Program-made: the position numbers and the translations under genes
Part shown: piece by piece, positions 1 to 4,583 of the stretch
How positions within the stretch are numbered: position 1 is the stretch's first letter
Layout of the letters: each line of letters opens with the position of its first letter
Source of the DNA: Flavobacterium sp. UBA4098
GTDB lineage: Bacteria; Bacteroidota; Bacteroidia; Flavobacteriales; Flavobacteriaceae
Assembly: GCA_002382495.1 (NCBI GenBank)
Contig: DFXW01000039.1
Span: 13,092 to 23,937 of the forward strand
DNA: 10,846 nucleotides
Direction of reading: 5' to 3'
Notes under the pieces: model-generated
What the model saw: the letters and a program-made list of their open reading frames with translations, nothing else
What the model was told of the DNA's origin: nothing
The model's database searches: none

Positions 1-648
1 GTAGACAGTTATGTGGCACTTTTATCCGCAATCGATAGCAACAAGAATTCCAACTTTCATTTGGCTTACAATTGCAAAGAAGCCTATGATAAATTAAACA
101 TACTAAAGGCAAGTGCAACCTCTTTAGACATTGCATTTATCGATGTAAGTCTTCCTCCATACGAAGAAATGAACCTACGATCGGGTGATGAAATTGGAAG
201 CCTGGTACAAAAACAATTTCCCAATTGTAGCATCATTATCATTTCGATGCATAGCGAACCTGTTTGGGTCAACCGCATTTTAAAAACGCTCAATCCAATA
301 GGTTTTATTTCAAAAAACGATATCAATTACAGAAGCTTCCCGTCTATTATGGAAGCCATCCTGAAGAAAGAAACCTTTTACACCAAATCCATTATTGAAG
401 CGCAAAAAGAGTTTGTCGTTAAAAATATTCATTGGGACGAACACGATAGTAAAATGATACAATTGATAGCCGATGGAATCAAAACCAAAGATTTAGTAAA
501 TTACATTCCACTTTCACTAAGTACAATTGAAAAAAGAAAAGCCAACTTAAAAAGGCAACTCATCTTTGAAGGGGGCTCCGATGCAGAACTCATTGAACGC
601 GTTAAAAAAATGGGATTACTAAGTAGTCTTATCGATACAAAACCGTAA
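1..648 (+). CDS. Response regulator, receiver domain plus LuxR/NarL-type HTH (5' end outside window)
   Basis: This is a two-component response regulator that would be phosphorylated by a sensor kinase and bind DNA. The frame is open from base 1 (V-D-S-Y-V-A-L-L), so the true start lies just upstream; a GTG at 13 would cut off the first receiver strand and is unlikely. Counting from base 1, the receiver shows the acidic site D2, the phospho-acceptor D48 in FIDVSLPP, the switch Ser82 in IIISMHSE and the conserved Lys105 in GFISKND. An output helix-turn-helix follows at about residues 146-189 (DEHDSKMIQLIADGIKTKD, then LSTIEKRK), of the LuxR/GerE kind. One odd point is that D2 is followed by Ser where a second acid is usual. 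The partner kinase is not in view. Target genes are unknown. The receiver and HTH calls are secure. Confidence 0.88.
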   Translation, partial: VDSYVALLSAIDSNKNSNFHLAYNCKEAYDKLNILKASATSLDIAFIDVSLPPYEEMNLRSGDEIGSLVQKQFPNCSIIIISMHSEPVWVNRILKTLNPIGFISKNDINYRSFPSIMEAILKKETFYTKSIIEAQKEFVVKNIHWDEHDSKMIQLIADGIKTKDLVNYIPLSLSTIEKRKANLKRQLIFEGGSDAELIERVKKMGLLSSLIDTKP

Positions 649-676
649 TGAAATCGTCAAAAAACCGTAATGAAAT
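639..676 (+). repeat. Direct repeat aaaaccgtaatgaaat, 22-base period
   Basis: The 16-base word is present at 639-654 and again at 661-676. The first copy contains the response-regulator stop codon. The inner word AACCGTAA recurs with the same 22-base spacing at 3885-3914. The structure could be a tandem duplication, a pair of binding sites on one face of the helix, or part of an element boundary. Confidence 0.7.
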
Positions 677-773
677 AGTATTTATTTGTAGTAAAATTGG
701 AGCTGTTTTACAACAGATAGAGAAAAGCATGCCTAAAAAAGAGGTAACGCTTAGAAAAAATAAAAAAGTATAA
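648..773 (+). pseudogene. 41-codon ORF overlapping the response-regulator stop, probably a remnant
   Basis: The ATG at 648-650 shares its A with the regulator's TAA (TAATG arrangement), which would allow translational coupling. It encodes 41 residues starting MKSSKNRNEIVFICSKIGAV and ending in a lysine-rich tail. A partner gene, such as a kinase, could once have started here. However, bases 639-676 are a partial tandem duplication, and bases 697-712 belong to a dispersed repeat found elsewhere in the window. Much of the ORF is therefore made of repeat DNA. I do not recognise a domain. A chance ORF or a truncated gene start is more likely than a working small protein. Confidence 0.25.
697..720 (+). 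repeat. Dispersed REP-like repeat, copy 1 (partial)
   Basis: Bases 697-712 match 9006-9021 at 15 of 16 positions (ttggagcKgttttaca). This is the family of repeats that follows the stop codons of three accessory genes further right. Here it lies 49 bases after the response-regulator stop. Confidence 0.55.
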
Positions 774-784
774 ACAGATATTAA

Positions 785-934
785 ACATCGTATATCGTCC
801 CGAAGCTTCGGGATCGTATATCAAAAATTACAATCATGTCCCCACCTTAAAAAAATTGTAAACCAGATAGTACATTTCGTAAATCGTCCCGAAGCTTCGG
901 GATCGCCTATCGTAAATTGCCTATCGTAAATCCC
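785..934. repeat. Intergenic palindrome pair and short direct repeats upstream of the RteC gene
   Basis: The perfect 14-base palindrome CCCGAAGCTTCGGG occurs at 799-812 and 888-901, each time inside a longer ATCGTcccgaagcttcgggATCG context. The word gcctatcgtaaat follows twice (905-917, 919-931), and related atcgtatatc words lie around the first palindrome. I know this palindrome as a common dispersed element in Bacteroidota intergenic DNA. The tract runs right up to the start of the next gene and leaves little room for a normal promoter or leader. Confidence 0.8.
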
Positions 935-941
935 ATTTCCC

Positions 942-1790
942 TTGAATCCCAAATACGCCCCCCTATTACACAACCTCAACGAGCAGTTGAACTTCATCGA
1001 TTTAGAAATCGACAATCCCATTCAGCAGTGCGAACAAGCCATTAACGTCATTCTCAAATCCATTCATGCCGTTCGGAAAATAGTCGCCAAAGCCAATTTT
1101 AAATCAGAAGGAGAAGAAATTCAATTCTTCAAAGAAGTTAAACCACAGTTCACTTCCAAGCTAATTTACTACAACCAAATCTATCAAATCGAGAGAAAAA
1201 AGCCCAGTGGAGGCGATCGTATTCTAAAGAAATACTACTACAACGAACTCTCCAAACTGAAAGCTTTCTTTGACAAAGAATTGGACTTTTACCAGTACTT
1301 CCGTGCGGGAAATTCCTATTTAGACTACCAATACTTCATTCGCGGAAAGTTTGACATCAAACTCGCCTTAGACTCCTATTATTTCGAAACCGACCCGTCT
1401 TTTGCCACTTCCCACGATTTCAAAGTAGCCACTATTCTGGCCAATGATTTGATCCAATTGTATATTGAAAACCAGTTAGTGATTTTAGAGAAAAAAGAAA
1501 TCCTAGAAAACTCACAACACCAACCGAAAGGGAAAATAACCTGGACCAGCTCAAAAGTGGGCCTAACCGAACTTCTTTATGCATTGCACACCGAAGGAGT
1601 CTTCAATAACGGGGCTGCCGACCTCAAAGACATAGCCGAATACTTCGAACACATCTTTGAAATCGACCTCGGACAATACCGCAGAGCCTTCCTCGAAATC
1701 AGAGCCCGCAAAAGTGAGAAAACCAAATTCCTCACCTCCCTCAACCACCAACTTCTCAAAAGAATGGACCACCTCGACGAACTAGTCTAG
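942..1790 (+). CDS. RteC-family protein of a mobile element
   Basis: RteC proteins come from Bacteroides conjugative transposons such as CTnDOT, where RteC turns on excision genes; this gene is a flavobacterial relative of 282 aa. Family-like blocks visible here are the N-terminus (LNEQLNFIDLEIDNPIQQCE), the central FKEVKPQFTSKLIYYNQIYQIE region at 63-84, and the C-terminal helical segment at 224-265 ending in TKFLTSLNHQLLKRM. It is largely helical with no membrane segment. The start is a TTG at 942: the upstream frame closes at 927-929, the only internal Met is near the C-terminus, and the N-terminal residues fit the family. A lost ATG is possible. The excisionase-like gene lies 170 bases downstream across a repeat tract. 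The role here, activating excision or transfer functions, is inferred from the family. Confidence 0.85.
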   Translation: MNPKYAPLLHNLNEQLNFIDLEIDNPIQQCEQAINVILKSIHAVRKIVAKANFKSEGEEIQFFKEVKPQFTSKLIYYNQIYQIERKKPSGGDRILKKYYYNELSKLKAFFDKELDFYQYFRAGNSYLDYQYFIRGKFDIKLALDSYYFETDPSFATSHDFKVATILANDLIQLYIENQLVILEKKEILENSQHQPKGKITWTSSKVGLTELLYALHTEGVFNNGAADLKDIAEYFEHIFEIDLGQYRRAFLEIRARKSEKTKFLTSLNHQLLKRMDHLDELV

Positions 1791-1879
1791 ACAACAGACA
1801 ACCGATAACTGATAACCGAAAACCGAAAACCAATAACAGATAACAGAAAACTGACAACAGAAAACCGACAACAAAAAAT
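1791..1879. repeat. Low-complexity tract of degenerate 'gataaccgaaaac' units, copy 1
   Basis: This stretch consists almost wholly of 7-10-base units of the types accgataac, accgaaaac and aacagataac, and it has very few G or T residues outside those units. It begins right after the RteC stop codon. The 17-base word aacagaaaactgacaac at 1842-1858 is repeated exactly at 2255-2271 in the next tract. It looks like slippage-prone or dispersed repeat DNA, not a gene. Confidence 0.8.
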
Positions 1880-1900
1880 CGTCCCCAACACCTTCTCCGT

Positions 1901-1934
1901 TGTGAAACAAACCAAATCAAACACCACAATTTTG
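1901..1934 (+). promoter_or_regulatory. Possible Bacteroidota-type promoter for the HTH gene
   Basis: TTG at 1901-1903 and CAATTTTG at 1927-1934 are separated by 23 bases. The second box matches the Bacteroidota -7 consensus TAnnTTTG at all but the first base. Transcription would begin near 1940, about 20 bases before the ATG at 1961. The spacing is at the long end of the reported range, so this is tentative. Confidence 0.4.
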
Positions 1935-1960
1935 CACCATAACAATTAAAACCCCCAGTT

Positions 1961-2227
1961 ATGTCTGTAGAAATTATCACAAAAGAAGACCTAAACGAGT
2001 TCCGCCGATTATTAATCGCCGACCTAAGCACCCTATTAGCAATCAAACCCCAACAGCAACAAAAAAAGTGGCTCAAATCCAATGAAGTCCGTGAACTGTT
2101 GAACATCTCACCCGGCACACTCCAAAACCTCCGCATTAATGGCACCCTGATCTACTCTCGAGTAGGCGGTATCATCTTTTATGAATCCGCCCACATCGAC
2201 AAACTCCTCAACCAAAACAAATCGTAA
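1961..2227 (+). CDS. Excisionase-type helix-turn-helix DNA-binding protein
   Basis: This 88-aa protein is of the MerR-like 'helix_turn_helix 17' (excisionase) type. Residues 1-30 form a short amphipathic helix (EDLNEFRRLLIADLSTLL), and residues 37-83 are the winged HTH: WLKSNEVRELLNISPGTLQN, followed by the wing motif YSRVGGIIFYESAHIDKLL. Such proteins bind DNA next to att sites or promoters of Bacteroidota mobile elements, where they act as recombination directionality factors or regulators. Its position directly behind an RteC gene and ahead of replication-type genes matches the control region of such elements. No integrase is present, so whether it works in excision or only in transcription is open. 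The ATG is preceded by an A-rich leader. Domain call secure, role inferred. Confidence 0.85.
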   Translation: MSVEIITKEDLNEFRRLLIADLSTLLAIKPQQQQKKWLKSNEVRELLNISPGTLQNLRINGTLIYSRVGGIIFYESAHIDKLLNQNKS

Positions 2228-2297
2228 ACAGTCAACCGAGAACCGAGAACCGAGAACAGAAAACTGACAACCGATAACCGATAACCGACAACAGAAA
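2228..2297. repeat. Low-complexity tract of degenerate 'gataaccgagaac' units, copy 2
   Basis: A second tract of the same kind as 1791-1879 fills the whole gap between two genes. It contains three accgaga units in a row, then two accgata units, and an exact 17-base match (2255-2271) to the first tract. On the opposite strand it reads as cggttatcggttatcgg. It ends at the next start codon. Confidence 0.8.
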
Positions 2298-3044
2298 ATG
2301 AACTACATAAAACACCTCACAGGCTTCTTCATACAAATCGCACATGAAGAAACCCTCAACCCAACCCACATCAGTTTGTACCTCGCCCTCTTTCAGCGAT
2401 GGAACATGAACCGCTTCAAAAACCCCATTACTATTTCCAGAGACGAAATGATGAAAGCCAGCAAAATTGCGTCCAAGGCCACCTACCATAAATGCATCAA
2501 AGAACTACAGCGCTTGGGATTCATCGACTACCTTCCCTCCTACAATCCGTATGCGGGAACAACTGTAGTAATCCACGATTTATCGAATGGAAGTAGTACC
2601 AAAAATAGGCAGCCTACTAGTCCGGTCGCTAAACAAGTGGGTGAACCCTCTATATATAGTAAACCTATACTTAAAACAAAAAGAAAACAATATAAAGAGA
2701 CCACCCCCGAAAAAGTAGAAAATAAGGAAGAAGAAAATTTATTTCCAATAGCCGAAGAGTTAATACAAAAAACACAGCCAGCGCTCGAAATCGTGAAGGA
2801 ATATTTCAGCACCCAGCAGGCCTCCGAATTCGAAGCCGAGCGCTTTTTCAATTACTACACCAGCAACGGTTGGCTCATTGGCGGAAAAACCAAAATGAAA
2901 GACTGGCAAGCCGCTGCGCGCAATTGGATCCTCAATACTGCAAAATTCAGCAGCAGCCTCCCACCCAAAAACACAAACTCCGACAAACCCCAGGCACAAA
3001 ACCTACACACCTCCCTAGACAAAGACTACGACGAACCTCTGTAG
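2298..3044 (+). CDS. Winged-helix replication/regulatory protein of a mobile element (phage O/DnaD-like layout)
   Basis: The 248-aa protein has three parts. Residues 1-95 form a winged-helix domain (TYHKCIKELQRLGFIDYLP is the recognition-helix and wing region). Residues 96-150 are a charged, low-complexity linker. Residues 183-210 (FFNYYTSNGWLIGGKT, then DWQAAARNW) form a small helical motif like the C-terminal part of phage replication proteins and DnaD-type proteins. Relatives in Bacteroidota are usually labelled 'transcriptional regulator'. The next gene is a DnaC-like ATPase, and the pairing of an origin-binding protein with a helicase loader is typical of phage and element replication modules. 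I therefore favour a replication-initiation role, without proof. The ATG at 2298 follows the repeat tract directly, with an A-rich leader from that tract. Confidence 0.65.
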   Translation: MNYIKHLTGFFIQIAHEETLNPTHISLYLALFQRWNMNRFKNPITISRDEMMKASKIASKATYHKCIKELQRLGFIDYLPSYNPYAGTTVVIHDLSNGSSTKNRQPTSPVAKQVGEPSIYSKPILKTKRKQYKETTPEKVENKEEENLFPIAEELIQKTQPALEIVKEYFSTQQASEFEAERFFNYYTSNGWLIGGKTKMKDWQAAARNWILNTAKFSSSLPPKNTNSDKPQAQNLHTSLDKDYDEPL

Positions 3045-3055
3045 TATTATTTGTC

Positions 3056-3076
3056 ATACTGAACTTGTTTCAGTAT
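3056..3076. repeat. Hairpin ATACTGAA-cttgt-TTCAGTAT
   Basis: A perfect 8-base stem with a 5-base loop lies 12 bases after the preceding stop codon. There is no T-run, so it is not a classic terminator. The sequence resembles the 'catgctgaacttgtttcagcat' dispersed element that I know from flavobacterial intergenic regions. Confidence 0.75.
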
Positions 3077-3110
3077 CTCGAACTCTTTACACCACCCAAT
3101 CAATAAAAAA

Positions 3111-3716
3111 ATGAAAACCCAATACGACTATCCCGAAATAATCAAATGGCTCGAACAAAAAGGAAAAACCGACTATGGTACCCAATTCCATTTCCATGAA
3201 GCTGACCAAAATAACCTATCCAAACTCATCGCCTACTACCTCAAAGACGAAGTCGTAGCGACACTTTTCGACCTAGACCTCAGCAAAGGAATACTTCTGA
3301 CGGGGCCCATCGGTTGTGGCAAAACCTCATTGATGAGCTTGATGAAATACGTCACCCACCGAGACAACCGTTTCCATTTAAAAACCTGCCGCGATATTAG
3401 TTTCGAATTCATCAAAGACGGCTATGAGGTCATCCATCGCTACAGCCGTGGTAGCAATCAAGAAGGCCGTAACTACTGTTTTGACGATTTGGGAGTGGAG
3501 AAAAACTTGAAATACTTCGGCAACGAATGCAACGTCATGGCCGAAATCATCTTATCGCGCTACGACTTGTTTGTGGCCAAGAAAGTGCAAACCCACATCA
3601 CCACCAACCTCTCCGCCTCCGAAATCGAAAACGCTTATGGCAACCGTGTTCGCTCCCGAATGCGCGCCATGCTCAACCTCATCTCCTTCGACAAATCCAC
3701 CCCCGACAAGCGGTAG
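3111..3716 (+). CDS. DnaC/IstB-like AAA+ ATPase (putative helicase loader)
   Basis: This 201-aa single-domain P-loop ATPase carries Walker A GPIGCGKT at 65-72, Walker B YCFDDLG at 122-128, sensor-1 THITTN at 161-166 and an arginine-finger stretch GNRVRSR at 177-183, ending LISFDKSTPDKR. These features and the short length match the DnaC/IstB clade, whose members load the replicative helicase or, as IstB, assist a transposase. No IstA transposase is nearby, while a replication-type winged-helix protein lies 66 bases upstream, so helicase loading for an integrated element or plasmid is the likelier role. The N-terminal 55 residues (helical, then KLIAYYLKD) could contact the partner. The ATG at 3111 is preceded by an A-run. 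It is the last gene of the G/C-richer module. Confidence 0.85.
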   Translation: MKTQYDYPEIIKWLEQKGKTDYGTQFHFHEADQNNLSKLIAYYLKDEVVATLFDLDLSKGILLTGPIGCGKTSLMSLMKYVTHRDNRFHLKTCRDISFEFIKDGYEVIHRYSRGSNQEGRNYCFDDLGVEKNLKYFGNECNVMAEIILSRYDLFVAKKVQTHITTNLSASEIENAYGNRVRSRMRAMLNLISFDKSTPDKR

Positions 3717-3737
3717 CCATTGCGAGGAACGAAGCAA
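3717..3737. repeat. Dispersed repeat fragment ccattgcgaggaacgaagcaa
   Basis: It begins at the base after the ATPase stop codon. I recognise the core 'ttgcgaggaacgaagcaa' as one arm of a short dispersed element common in Bacteroidota genomes; the usual continuation after 'gcaa' is missing and is replaced by an A-run. This supports a junction or erosion at the right end of the mobile-element module. Confidence 0.55.
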
Positions 3738-3884
3738 AAAAAAAGAAGACCAAATAGTAAACTACATAAAACTATTTTTACTATTTTTAAAAACCCAATC
3801 TTAGATACCCAAATTAAAAATGAACTTCAATATCTCGCCCCCAAACGCATCAAGCCATCCGCTTGTAATTCTTCAATTACCAGT

Positions 3885-3914
3885 AACCGTAACGAATTGT
3901 CCGGAAAACCGTAA
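3885..3914 (+). repeat. Paired AACCGTAA words at 22-base spacing
   Basis: AACCGTAA occurs at 3885-3892 and 3907-3914. The same word occurs with the same 22-base spacing at 641-648 and 663-670, and AAAACCGTAA (10 bases) is shared by 3905-3914, 639-648 and 661-670. The two pairs bracket the RteC-to-ATPase module. Confidence 0.5.
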
Positions 3915-3961
3915 AATCATTCCCGACAAACTTTCTATTTTTCCAAAAACAAAATAACGGC

Positions 3962-3990
3962 TTTGTTATTATTCTAATGTAGTATCTTTT
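3962..3990 (+). promoter_or_regulatory. Possible promoter for the 96-aa gene
   Basis: TTTG at 3962-3965 and TATCTTTT at 3983-3990 are 17 bases apart; the second box matches TAnnTTTG at seven of eight positions. The predicted transcript would have a leader of about 110 bases that includes the inverted repeat at 4049-4068. The -33 box lies inside the right arm of the 3953-3970 inverted repeat, so that repeat could be an operator. Confidence 0.35.
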
Positions 3991-4048
3991 TTGATAGCGC
4001 ATTGGGATACTTACAAGTAACTATAAATGTTGAAGATTTCCAATATGT

Positions 4049-4068
4049 GTGTGGTATAACAACCACAC
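4049..4068. repeat. Perfect inverted repeat GTGTGGT-ataaca-ACCACAC
   Basis: A 7-base perfect stem with a 6-base loop lies 41 bases upstream of the 96-aa gene. It has no T-run and is G/C-rich against an A/T-rich background. It could be a repressor operator, an mRNA leader hairpin, or the edge of a dispersed repeat. Confidence 0.65.
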
Positions 4069-4109
4069 TAAATATTAATTAAAATACTAACCTTAAAAAT
4101 TAATTTATT

Positions 4110-4400
4110 ATGAGTTTAATCGATAAATCAGATCTTAAATATAAAGATTATACATGGACAACCTATTCACATGATAATCCAAAAGTATTTGGAAAACCAG
4201 ATAGCACACTTTTGAACAGAAAAGAAGGTTATGAAATACTATACTTCATAAATAAATTATCAGAAATTCATAATTTCAAAGTAAAATCATCTGCTATTAA
4301 AATTGAAAATATGATACGAAACGAAGTGCCTTCTAATCTACACAGTCAAGAAAATGTAAAAAGATGGATTGAAACTAATTGGAAAGAAAGTAAATATTAA
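4110..4400 (+). CDS. Hypothetical 96-aa protein, accessory block
   Basis: I cannot assign a function. The protein is small and soluble, rich in Lys, Asp and Asn, with no signal peptide or membrane segment. It begins MSLIDKSDLKYKDYTWT, then YSHDNPKVFGKPDSTLLNRK at 19-38, followed by a helical segment (EGYEILYFINKLSEIHNF) and an amphipathic C-terminus (QENVKRWIETNWKE). The ordered N-terminal motifs look like those of a conserved small family and not a chance ORF. The leader from 4069 to 4109 is A/T-rich, as expected for Bacteroidota translation starts. It is the first gene of the A/T-rich block and lies 183 bases ahead of the NACHT gene, so it could be a partner or regulator of that system, or an independent cargo gene. 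Confidence 0.7.
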   Translation: MSLIDKSDLKYKDYTWTTYSHDNPKVFGKPDSTLLNRKEGYEILYFINKLSEIHNFKVKSSAIKIENMIRNEVPSNLHSQENVKRWIETNWKESKY

Positions 4401-4583
4401 ACCTAGCTCCTGTAAAATTTAATCCTGTATTAAAAAATCAAATTGACTTCAACATAACCAAATCTTTAAATTAAATCTTTATATATAATAATTCAATAGT
4501 TATATATGATTGATTAAAGCTATTTATTATGCGGTCGTTTATAGATGCAACTGGTGTAAATGATATAAAGAAAGAAAATAAAT
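4401..4583. other. Spacer before the NACHT gene, with an A/T-rich inverted repeat and a short upstream ORF
   Basis: ATATATAA at 4481-4488 pairs with TTATATAT at 4500-4507 (11-base loop). A 27-codon ORF at 4529-4612 (MRSFIDATGVNDIKKENKYG...) overlaps the start of the NACHT gene by 29 bases in another frame and could act as a leader peptide; this is weak. Directly after the 96-aa gene, bases 4414-4433 weakly resemble the stop-proximal repeat family (ATTT.AATCC....TTAA). Confidence 0.35.

Larger units (their letters stand above)
3738..4109. other. 372-base transition region without a convincing gene
   Basis: A 45-codon ORF at 3820-3957 (starting MNFNISPPNASSHPL) and an overlapping ORF in another frame are present, but neither shows a domain. 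The 3820 ORF contains the AACCGTAA repeat pair. After about 3915 the DNA becomes much more A/T-rich. The region holds a possible promoter (3962-3990) and inverted repeats at 3953-3970 (AATAAC-ggcttt-GTTATT) and 4049-4068. I see no RNA gene. Confidence 0.5.

Noticed and set aside
1756..2145. 129-codon reverse-strand ORF across the RteC-HTH gap
   Set aside because: Its Leu/Phe/Val-rich 'membrane-like' composition comes from reading the gataacc repeat tract backwards, and it overlaps two well-supported genes.
1791..2297. CRISPR array suggested by the periodic repeat tracts
   Set aside because: Units are 7-10 bases and degenerate, with no uniform 28-36-base repeats and no unique spacers of fixed length.
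3056..3076. Terminator after the winged-helix gene
   Set aside because: The hairpin has a moderate stem and no T-run; the dispersed-repeat explanation is better.
3527..3804. Two further + strand frames overlapping the ATPase gene's 3' end
   Set aside because: They run over the conserved C-terminal ATPase motifs in other frames and have biased His/Pro/Ser composition typical of shadow frames.
3720..3914. 64-codon ORF after the ATPase gene
   Set aside because: It begins inside a dispersed repeat fragment, is rich in Lys and Asn from A-runs, and overlaps another equally weak frame; no domain is visible.
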